From positions 1-64,000 of the forward strand of contig NZ_VUME01000005.1 in assembly GCF_009696325.1 (NCBI RefSeq): a stretch of 64,000 bases of DNA, written 5' to 3'. Position 1 is the stretch's first letter; each line of letters starts with the position of its first letter. The notes beneath the pieces were generated by a model. It did not search any database and was not told the origin of the DNA. It saw only the letters and a list, made by a program, of their open reading frames with translations. The position numbers and the translations under genes are program-made. This DNA is from Collinsella sp. WCA1-178-WT-3 (M1). Lineage in GTDB: Bacteria > Actinomycetota > Coriobacteriia > Coriobacteriales > Coriobacteriaceae. Shown piece by piece: positions 45,232-55,057 of the stretch.

Positions 45232-45360
45232 ATGGATTTGCCTTCGACTACACCGAAGAAGTTGGTCTCACGGACTTCACCTGCCCGCGTCGATGGCGTA
45301 TTATGTTCAACTGTTTGTTTGTAGTTGCAGCCTAAAGCTGCTTGGTTGGAGGAGTTTCCT

Positions 45361-45711
45361 TTGGCAGTCAAGATTCGCCTTGCTCGTCACGGCGCTAAGA
45401 AGCGTCCGTACTACCGTGTCGTCGTCGCCGATTCCCGCGCCCCGCGTGACGGTCGTATCATCGAGGAGGTTGGCCGCTACAACCCGATGACCACCCCCAA
45501 GACCATCAACCTCGATCTCGAGAAGATTGCTGACTGGCAGTCCAAGGGCGCTCAGCTCACCGACGCTGTCGCTGCCCTGGTCAAGGCCGCCAACGAGGGC
45601 GAGAAGACCGAGACCGTCGTCAAGAAGTCCAAGAAGCAGCTCGCCAAAGAGGCCGAGGCCGCTAAGGCTGCCGCTGAGGCCGCTGAGGCCGCTGAGGGCG
45701 CCGAGGAGTAA
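45361..45711 (+). CDS. rpsP: 30S ribosomal protein S16
   Basis: This 116-residue protein starts with the conserved [21 protein letters not shown]. It has a C-terminal Lys/Ala/Glu-rich extension of about 30 residues. It starts at TTG 45361, 6 nt after GGAGGAG; upstream codons in frame show no homology. It leads a conserved translation operon (rpsP-khpA-rimM-trmD). Confidence 0.97.
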   Translation: MAVKIRLARHGAKKRPYYRVVVADSRAPRDGRIIEEVGRYNPMTTPKTINLDLEKIADWQSKGAQLTDAVAALVKAANEGEKTETVVKKSKKQLAKEAEAAKAAAEAAEAAEGAEE

Positions 45712-45714
45712 ATC

Positions 45715-45999
45715 GTGCCTGAGGTTGACGCTGCACAGCTCGAGGGTGAGGCAATGCTCTCAGATCGCATCGCCGATCTCGTCGAATATCTCGTTGTTCA
45801 GATCGTCGACGACCCGGATTCCGTGAGCCTGGAAGTTATCGATGGTGACGATGCCTCAACTATTGAGGTTTCGGTTGCCGAGGATGACGTCGCTAAGGTC
45901 ATTGGCCGTCGCGGCCGTACCATCAAGGCCATTCGCACGCTCGCCCGTGCACTGGCCGCTCGCCTCGACACTTCCGTCGAGGTAGAGGTTCTGGGCTAG
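45715..45999 (+). CDS. khpA: KH-domain RNA-binding protein KhpA
   Basis: This 94-residue protein is a single KH domain with the GxxG loop in VIGRRGRTIKAIRTLARALA. KhpA proteins bind RNA, often as a dimer with KhpB/Jag. The start is GTG 45715; an ATG at 45754 would omit 13 poorly conserved residues. Confidence 0.92.
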   Translation: MPEVDAAQLEGEAMLSDRIADLVEYLVVQIVDDPDSVSLEVIDGDDASTIEVSVAEDDVAKVIGRRGRTIKAIRTLARALAARLDTSVEVEVLG

Positions 46000-46003
46000 G
46001 ACC

Positions 46004-46525
46004 TTGAGGTCCCAGTACAAAAACATCGCCCGTGTGGTTAAGCCGCATGGAAGGAAGGGGGAGGTCCTCGCGCAGCCGCTGCGGGGGCTTCCTTCTGTAT
46101 TGGAGCCGGGTATGCGTGTCGCCCTGACGCCACCGGCGCTCAAGCGTGACCGCTTTTGCACGGTTACATCCGTTACCGATACGGGCGATGGCGATTTGGT
46201 TTCGTTTGAGGGCATTGACGACTTGACGGCCGCCGAGGGCATCACGGGTTGTTTCGTTCTGGCGAACCGTGATGACTTTGAGCTCGATTCACTCGATGCC
46301 GCCTATACCGACCTTATGGGTCGTGAGGTGGTTGACGAGCGCTTTGGGTCGCTCGGAACGATCGTTGAGATTATGTCGACGCTTGCTAACGACGTTTGGG
46401 TTGTCGAGGGTGATCGGTATGGCGAGGTGCTGATTCCCGTGATCGAGCAGGTTGTGCTCGATCTTCCCGATCGGGGAGCAATATCCGTCCACGTTATGGA
46501 CGGCTTGATCGATATGGACAAGTAG
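46004..46525 (+). CDS. rimM: 16S rRNA processing protein RimM
   Basis: This 173-residue protein has the RimM N-terminal motif KPHGRKGEVLAQPL and the PRC-barrel part (LMGREVVDERFGSLGTIVEI; VLIPVIEQVVLDLP). It helps 30S head assembly. It starts at TTG 46004 and ends 10 bp before trmD. Confidence 0.94.
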   Translation: MRSQYKNIARVVKPHGRKGEVLAQPLRGLPSVLEPGMRVALTPPALKRDRFCTVTSVTDTGDGDLVSFEGIDDLTAAEGITGCFVLANRDDFELDSLDAAYTDLMGREVVDERFGSLGTIVEIMSTLANDVWVVEGDRYGEVLIPVIEQVVLDLPDRGAISVHVMDGLIDMDK

Positions 46526-46535
46526 GGAGGACAAC

Positions 46536-47294
46536 ATGCTGATCGAGACCCTTTCGGTCTTTCCCGAGATGTTTGAGCCCGTCATGTCCACATCGATTTT
46601 GGGCCGTGCCCGCAAGGCCGGCCTTTTTGATTTTAAGGCGTATAACCTGCGCGACTGGACGCACGACCGCCACCGTACCGTCGATGACGAGCCGTACGGC
46701 GGCGGTCAGGGCATGCTCATGAAGGTCGAGCCCATCGCTGAGGCCATCGAGGCCATAAGCTCTGAGGGCCCCAAGCCCACCGTGGTGTTCTTTACGCCCT
46801 GCGGTGAGCCTTTTACGCAGCATGTAGCCGAGCGCCTGCTCCAAAGCGAGCGCCTGCTGTTTGTGTGCAGCCGTTACGAGGGTGTCGACGAGCGCGCATA
46901 TGCGTATGCCGATGAGCGCCTGTCGATCGGCGACTATGTGCTCACGGGCGGCGAGCTGCCTGCTATGGTTGTTGCTGACGCCGTCGTGCGTCTGATTCCC
47001 GGCGCGCTTGGTGACGAGATGAGCAACGTTGACGAATCATTCTCGACCGCCGAGGACGGTGGGCTGCTCGAGTACGCGCAGTACACCCGCCCTGCCGAGT
47101 TTAACGGCGAGGGCGTGCCTCCCGTGCTTGTAAGTGGTGACCACGCCAAGGTTGACGCTTGGCGCCGCAAGAACGCCATCGAGCGCACCTGTCGCTGGCG
47201 TCCCGATCTGATCGAGACGGCGCGCCTTACGCCCCAGGAGCGTGCGTACGCGCAGGAGATTTTGGACGCTTCGTATTCGCAGAGCGAGGAGTGA
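46536..47294 (+). CDS. trmD: tRNA (guanine-N1)-methyltransferase
   Basis: This 252-residue enzyme methylates G37 of tRNA. The trefoil-knot family motifs are clear: ETLSVFPEMFEPVMSTSILGRA, DEPYGGGQGMLMKVEP, CSRYEGVDERA, SIGDYVLTGGELPA and YTRPAEF. It is followed at once by lepB. Confidence 0.97.
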   Translation: MLIETLSVFPEMFEPVMSTSILGRARKAGLFDFKAYNLRDWTHDRHRTVDDEPYGGGQGMLMKVEPIAEAIEAISSEGPKPTVVFFTPCGEPFTQHVAERLLQSERLLFVCSRYEGVDERAYAYADERLSIGDYVLTGGELPAMVVADAVVRLIPGALGDEMSNVDESFSTAEDGGLLEYAQYTRPAEFNGEGVPPVLVSGDHAKVDAWRRKNAIERTCRWRPDLIETARLTPQERAYAQEILDASYSQSEE

Positions 47295-47296
47295 GA

Positions 47297-47860
47297 ATGG
47301 TTCCGTCGCAGCATTCCATGCTAAAGGGCGCGTTTGAGTGGGTCGTGGTTGTCGCGATCGCGCTCGTGGCCACCTTCTTGATTCGCACCTTTGTGGTCGA
47401 GCCCTTTGTGGTGCCCACCGGTTCCATGGAGTCCACGATTGAGATTGGCGACCAGATCCTGGCGCAAAAGGTGACGCTTGAGCTCGGTCAGCCGGTCAGC
47501 CAAGGCGATATCGTGGTGTTCCACAACCCCGATGGCACCTCTGAGCACGATGTGCTCGTTAAGCGCGTTATCGCCACAGCCGGCCAGACGGTCAACCTGC
47601 AGGACGGCAAGGTGGTCGTTGACGGCCAAGCGCTCGACGAGGACTATACGACGGGCATGAGCTGGCCACTGTCGGTCCAGGCGCCTGGTGCTCAGGTGAG
47701 CTATCCCTACACCGTCCCTGACGGGTGCGTGTGGGTGATGGGCGACAACCGCGAGAACTCAGCCGACTCACGCTACTTTGGCCCGGTCGACCGTTCGGAC
47801 CTGATCGCCGTGGCGCTCGTGCGTTACTGGCCGCTCAACCGTCTGGGCGCTATCGACTAA
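47297..47860 (+). CDS. lepB: Type I signal peptidase
   Basis: This 187-residue enzyme has one N-terminal membrane segment (FEWVVVVAIALVATFLI), the catalytic Ser in VVPTGSMESTIEIGD, the catalytic Lys in VLVKRVIATAGQ, and GDNRENSADSRYFGPV. It cleaves signal peptides on the outer face of the membrane. The start is ATG 47297, preceded by GAGGAG and 2 bp after trmD. Confidence 0.96.
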   Translation: MVPSQHSMLKGAFEWVVVVAIALVATFLIRTFVVEPFVVPTGSMESTIEIGDQILAQKVTLELGQPVSQGDIVVFHNPDGTSEHDVLVKRVIATAGQTVNLQDGKVVVDGQALDEDYTTGMSWPLSVQAPGAQVSYPYTVPDGCVWVMGDNRENSADSRYFGPVDRSDLIAVALVRYWPLNRLGAID

Positions 47861-47919
47861 AAACCGCTATAGTACAGTACCTAACCGTGTAATCGTTTCG
47901 ACGAGGGGATATTAGAGGC

Positions 47920-48831
47920 ATGAACGCTTCATCGCTTTCCTTCCAAGACATCATCCTGCGCCTCCAGCAGTACTGGGGCGAGCAGGGCTGCGTCATTATG
48001 CAGCCCTATGACTCCGAGGTCGGTGCCGGTACCTTCCATACCGCGACCACGCTGCGCTCGCTCGGTCCTGCCGAGTGGCGCACCTGCTATGCGCAGCCCT
48101 GCCGCCGTCCCGCCGACGGCCGCTACGGCGAGAACCCCAACCGCATGCAGCACTACTATCAGTTCCAGGTGCTCATTAAGCCTTCCCCGGTTAATGCTCA
48201 GGAGCTTTACCTGGGGTCTCTTGCCGCCATTGGCCTGGACCCTAACGACCATGACGTTCGTTTTGTCGAGGACGACTGGGAGAGCCCGACGCTCGGTGCC
48301 TGGGGCCTTGGCTGGGAGGTCTGGCTCAACGGCATGGAGGTCACGCAGTTTACGTACTTCCAGCAGGTGGGCGGCATCGAGGTCGACCCCGTGCCCGTCG
48401 AGATCACCTATGGCCTGGAGCGCATCGCAATGTACGCTCAGGGTGTCAACTCCGTCTATGACCTGGTGTGGAGCTATTTGCCCGACGGCACGCCCATGAC
48501 CTACGGTGACGTGTTCCTGGAGAACGAGCGCGAGTTTAGCGCCTACAATTTTGAGGTCGCTAACGTCGAGATGATGCGTCAGAAGTTTGACGACTACGAG
48601 GCCGAGTGCCACTCCTGTCTGGAGCGCAAGCTGCCGCTGCCCGCATACGACTGCGTCATGAAGTGCAGCCATGCCTTCAACCTGCTCGATGCCCGTGGTG
48701 CGCTGTCCGCAGTCGAGCGCGCCAACTACATCCTGCGCGTCCGCGCCGTCGCCAAGGCGTGCTGCGAGGCCTATATGGCCGAGGTCGCCGGAGTTAACGA
48801 GAATGCCGACCAGGAAGGCGAGGTGGCGTAA
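47920..48831 (+). CDS. glyQ: Glycyl-tRNA synthetase alpha subunit
   Basis: This 303-residue subunit has [26 protein letters not shown] and YCAQPCRRP-like [19 protein letters not shown], the class II catalytic region. It forms the tetramer with GlyS. Only a 59-nt gap precedes it, so no T-box leader fits here. The beta subunit follows after 3 bp. Confidence 0.98.
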   Translation: MNASSLSFQDIILRLQQYWGEQGCVIMQPYDSEVGAGTFHTATTLRSLGPAEWRTCYAQPCRRPADGRYGENPNRMQHYYQFQVLIKPSPVNAQELYLGSLAAIGLDPNDHDVRFVEDDWESPTLGAWGLGWEVWLNGMEVTQFTYFQQVGGIEVDPVPVEITYGLERIAMYAQGVNSVYDLVWSYLPDGTPMTYGDVFLENEREFSAYNFEVANVEMMRQKFDDYEAECHSCLERKLPLPAYDCVMKCSHAFNLLDARGALSAVERANYILRVRAVAKACCEAYMAEVAGVNENADQEGEVA

Positions 48832-48834
48832 GCC

Positions 48835-50931
48835 ATGGCAGACGCTAAGGATTTCCTGTTTGAGATCGGTACGGAGGAAATGCCCTCCGCACCGCTGAAC
48901 AATGCCGTCAAGCAGCTTGGCGATATGATCGCAAAGGGCCTCGACGAGGCCGGCCTGGCCCATGGCGAGGTCCGCGTGATCTCGAGTCCGCGTCGTCTGG
49001 CTGCGCTCGTGACCAACGTCGCCACCGCGACCGATGAGGTCCACGAGGTCAAGCGCGGACCTGCGGCAAACATTGCCTTCGATGCCGACGGCAACGCCAC
49101 CAAGGCCGCCCAGGGCTTCGCCCGCAAGTGCGGTGTGGCTGCCGAGGACCTGATCCGTCGTGAGGACACCGACGGTCGCGAGTACGTATTCGCCGAGAAG
49201 AACATTCCCTCCGCGCCGGCTACCCCTATTCTGACGGCCCTGTGCGAGAAGACGATCGCAGGCCTGCAGTGGCCTAACTACCGCAGCCAGCGCTGGGGCC
49301 ACGAGCACGCTACGTTTGTGCGTCCGGTCCGTTGGATCTGCTGCCTTCTGGGCGAGGACGTTGTGCCCGTGACGTTTGCCGATGTGACGAGCGGCAATAC
49401 CACGCGCGGACATCGCGTGCTGGGCGCCGGTGACCATGTTGTCGCCAGTCCCGCCGTCTACGAGCAGGTGCTCGAGGACGCCGGCGTGCTCTCTGCCGAG
49501 CGTCGTCGTGTGGCCATCCTTGCCGGTATTGCCGAGGTCGAGGCTGCGCGCCCTGGCTGCCATGTCGACACGCCCAAGAAGGTCTTCGAGGAGGTCGTTA
49601 ACCTCTGCGAGTGGCCGACGGTGCTCGTCGGTACCTTCGACGAGGAGTTCCTCAAGGTCCCGCACGAGATCATCTGCGAGTCCATGCTCACCAACCAGCG
49701 CTACTTCCCGATCTATGACGGCGAGGGTAAGCTCACGCGTGAGTTCGTGGTCGTCTCCAACAGCAAGCCCGAGAATGCCGAGCGTGTGATCGACGGCAAC
49801 GAGCGCGTCGTGCGCGCCCGTCTGGACGATGCCAAGTTCTTCTACGAGGAGGACCTGAAGATCTCCCTCGACGAGTTCCGTGAGCGTCTGGCCAAGGTTG
49901 CCTTCCAGGAGAAGCTCGGCAGCGTGCTCGCCAAGTCCGAGCGCATTGAGCAGCTCGCGCTCGCTATTGCCCGCGAGGCCCATCTGGGCGCCCACCTCGC
50001 TGCCGATGCCGCTCGTGCCGCGCACCTGTGCAAGGCCGACCTGGTTTCCAACGCCGTCGTCGAGTTTACGAGCCAGCAGGGCGTGATGGGTGGCTATTAC
50101 GCAACTGCGATGGGGGAGAACGACGAGGTCGCCCACGCCATTCGCGATCACTATCGTCCCCGCTTTGCCGGCGATGAGCTGCCCGAGGGCACCGCCGGCT
50201 GCATCGTGGCCTGTGCCGACAAGCTCGATACCATTGCCGGTATCTTTGCCATCGGTGAGCCCCCGACCGGCTCTTCCGATCCGTACGCGCTGCGTCGCGC
50301 CGCTATCGGCATTATCAACATCCTGCGCGATCGTCTGCCGATCGACCCCACGACGCTCATCGACTTTGCCCTTGAGCTCTATAGCGAGCAGGGCATCGAG
50401 TTCGACGTCGCCGAGGTCGCCCAGCAGGTCCGTGACTTCTTCCACGGCCGTCTGGTGAGCATGGCCCGCGACGAGAAGATTCCGGCGGATACCGTCGCCG
50501 CCGTCTCCGCAGTGCACATCATCGCTCCGTCCGTCTTCTTCGCCCGCTGCGCCGCGCTCGACGAGGCTCGTAAGAACGATGCCGAGACCTTCGACAACCT
50601 GGCTACTGCCTATGCCCGCGCCGCGCACATCTCCAAGCCCGAGCTGGGTATGGAGTACGATCGCAGCCTGATGGGTGAGGCCGAGCTCGCGCTTGCCGAT
50701 GCCTCCGAGGCTGCTCAGACCGCTGTCGATGGCGCCCTTGCTGCCGAGGATTACCCGGCCGCATTTGCCGCCCTTGCCGCCCTGCGTGCCCCCATCGACC
50801 GCTTCTTCGACGAGGTTATGGTCATGGACAAGGACGAGCAGCTCCGCGATAATCGCCTTAAGCTGCTCAACCGCTTCGAGGCCGTTTTCTCTGGCATCGC
50901 CAACATCGGTGAGCTTGCCCGCAAAAAGTAA
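48835..50931 (+). CDS. glyS: Glycyl-tRNA synthetase beta subunit
   Basis: This 698-residue subunit has the conserved LFEIGTEEMPSAPLNNAVKQL start, IPKSMRW-like RSQRWGHEHATFVRPVRWI, an HD-like region and a C-terminal anticodon-binding domain. The length matches the family. Confidence 0.97.
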   Translation: MADAKDFLFEIGTEEMPSAPLNNAVKQLGDMIAKGLDEAGLAHGEVRVISSPRRLAALVTNVATATDEVHEVKRGPAANIAFDADGNATKAAQGFARKCGVAAEDLIRREDTDGREYVFAEKNIPSAPATPILTALCEKTIAGLQWPNYRSQRWGHEHATFVRPVRWICCLLGEDVVPVTFADVTSGNTTRGHRVLGAGDHVVASPAVYEQVLEDAGVLSAERRRVAILAGIAEVEAARPGCHVDTPKKVFEEVVNLCEWPTVLVGTFDEEFLKVPHEIICESMLTNQRYFPIYDGEGKLTREFVVVSNSKPENAERVIDGNERVVRARLDDAKFFYEEDLKISLDEFRERLAKVAFQEKLGSVLAKSERIEQLALAIAREAHLGAHLAADAARAAHLCKADLVSNAVVEFTSQQGVMGGYYATAMGENDEVAHAIRDHYRPRFAGDELPEGTAGCIVACADKLDTIAGIFAIGEPPTGSSDPYALRRAAIGIINILRDRLPIDPTTLIDFALELYSEQGIEFDVAEVAQQVRDFFHGRLVSMARDEKIPADTVAAVSAVHIIAPSVFFARCAALDEARKNDAETFDNLATAYARAAHISKPELGMEYDRSLMGEAELALADASEAAQTAVDGALAAEDYPAAFAALAALRAPIDRFFDEVMVMDKDEQLRDNRLKLLNRFEAVFSGIANIGELARKK

Positions 50932-50965
50932 GCCAGCCTGCGCATAAGCGTAAAAGGAGCCCCGC

Positions 50966-51841
50966 ATGGATTGCCCGGTCACCGCTCGTCCCACCGTTAT
51001 CGTTATCTCCGACTCGCTCGGTGATACCGCTTGTGAGGTGGTGCTTGCGGCGTCCGGGCAATTTGATGAAGGGGCTTTTCGTCTCTTGCGCTTGCCCAAA
51101 GTGAACTCGGTGGAGCAGGTCAAGTCGTTTGTGGGCCCGCGCGTCGATGCGGACCATCGTGATATCGCCGTGTTCCACACTATCGTCGATCCGGCGCTTC
51201 GCGCCCGCGTGCTCGATTACCTGGGTATGCTGCATATTCGCTCTGTCGACCTGATCGGTCCGACCCTTGCCGTGCTCTCGTCGCTCATCGGTGTGCCGCC
51301 CAAGGGCGTTGCGGGCGTCATTCACAAAACGGATGACCGCTATTTCCACCGCATTGAGGCTATGGAGTATTTCGTTGAGCACGATGACGGGCGCGGTTGC
51401 GACGACCTTTCGGGGGCCGATATCGTGCTGCTGGGCGTGTCGCGTACGTCCAAAACGCCGCTGTCGATGTATTTGGCCTATCAGGGTTACAAGGTCGCAA
51501 ACGTTCCGCTGGCGCACGGCATGGAGCCGCCGAAGTCGATTTACGAGGTCGACCCGATGCGCCTGTTCGGCCTGATTTCGACCGTTGACGTTATTTCTGA
51601 GATTCGCGACAGCCGCTTGGGCGATGACTACGCCCGCGCCGTCGCTGGTTCCTATGCCGAGCCCGAGAGTGTGCGCAGCGAGCTTGAGGAAGCCCGTGCC
51701 CTCATGAAGCGCCTAGGCTGCTTTGTGGTGCGTACCGACGGTAAGGCGATTGAGGAGAGTGCATCCGAGATCATCGGTCATTTGGAGGAAATCCAAGAAG
51801 CTCGAGCCCGTCGTGCCGCTCGCCGCGCTCAACAAAAGTAG
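50966..51841 (+). CDS. Pyruvate, phosphate dikinase regulatory protein (DUF299 kinase/phosphorylase)
   Basis: This 291-residue bifunctional regulator has the family motifs VISDSLGDTACEVV near the start, the P-loop-like LLGVSRTSKTPLSMYLA and NVPLAHGMEPP. Such proteins phosphorylate PPDK or PEP synthase in an ADP-dependent reaction and also reverse it. ppdK is the next gene, 342 bp on, which supports PPDK as the target. The TAG stop lies within a REP unit. Confidence 0.93.
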   Translation: MDCPVTARPTVIVISDSLGDTACEVVLAASGQFDEGAFRLLRLPKVNSVEQVKSFVGPRVDADHRDIAVFHTIVDPALRARVLDYLGMLHIRSVDLIGPTLAVLSSLIGVPPKGVAGVIHKTDDRYFHRIEAMEYFVEHDDGRGCDDLSGADIVLLGVSRTSKTPLSMYLAYQGYKVANVPLAHGMEPPKSIYEVDPMRLFGLISTVDVISEIRDSRLGDDYARAVAGSYAEPESVRSELEEARALMKRLGCFVVRTDGKAIEESASEIIGHLEEIQEARARRAARRAQQK

Positions 51842-51944
51842 CTAATTTGGGACGGGGCTTTTTTAGCTACCCCGGCTGAGGCCGCGAGCTTTTTGGCCGA
51901 TTGCCGACGGGGTAGCTAAAAAAGCCCCGTCCCAAATTAGCTAT
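51838..51944. repeat. REP pair (inverted) between the PPDK regulator and ppdK
   Basis: Forward unit 51838-51870 and reverse unit 51912-51944 have a 41-bp spacer. The TAG stop of the regulator gene (51839-51841) is the TAG of the GTAGCTAA arm. The spacer resembles that of the pair at 25580-25690. Confidence 0.95.
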
Positions 51945-51948
51945 TTAT

Positions 51949-52061
51949 GGTAAAGCGATTTAGCAAAGTTCTTTCAGGTAACCTGCAAGTCTCCTACACT
52001 GGTATCTTCATAAGGTAACCACCTTTATCTACCGTTTACCGTCAGTTTTACCACGTTTACC
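51949..52061. promoter_or_regulatory. Array of GGTAAM / TTTACC sites upstream of ppdK
   Basis: Six related hexamers occur in 113 bp: GGTAAA 51949, GGTAACC 51977, GGTAACC 52014, then TTTACC at 52035, 52047 and 52056 (the opposite strand). They lie upstream of a TATAGT. They look like binding sites for a regulator, which I cannot name. Confidence 0.45.
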
Positions 52062-52079
52062 AAACCTCGCACCCTCTAC

Positions 52080-52108
52080 GCAAGCACTTCCAATACCCGC
52101 CGTATAGT
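52080..52108 (+). promoter_or_regulatory. Candidate ppdK promoter
   Basis: TATAGT at 52103-52108 is 75 bp before the GTG start. No good -35 hexamer is present, which would suit an activator-dependent promoter. Confidence 0.45.
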
Positions 52109-52182
52109 ACCCTCACGGCTCGCATTCGGCGGGTCGATTCGTTACCACGGTCGTGCGCGACAGCGCATGGAAGGGGAGTATC

Positions 52183-54933
<2,751 letters not shown>

Positions 54934-54973
54934 CTGAGTCGCGTTCCATTTGCGCCTCTTACGCCCCCCTTCG

Positions 54974-55010
54974 CGCCGCCGCGCCCCCTGTGGACGTGGC
55001 GGCGTTTTAT
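54974..55010 (+). terminator. Terminator after ppdK
   Basis: CGCCGCC (54974-54980) pairs with GGCGGCG (54998-55004), followed by TTTTAT. Confidence 0.7.
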
Positions 55011-55057
55011 ATTGATTCTATTGGTTCAATACATTGGCAACTGACGGGAGGACTGCG

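Noticed and set aside
47861-47919. T-box riboswitch before glyQS
   Set aside because: The gap to lepB is only 59 nt, too short for a T-box leader, and no specifier or T-box sequence is visible.
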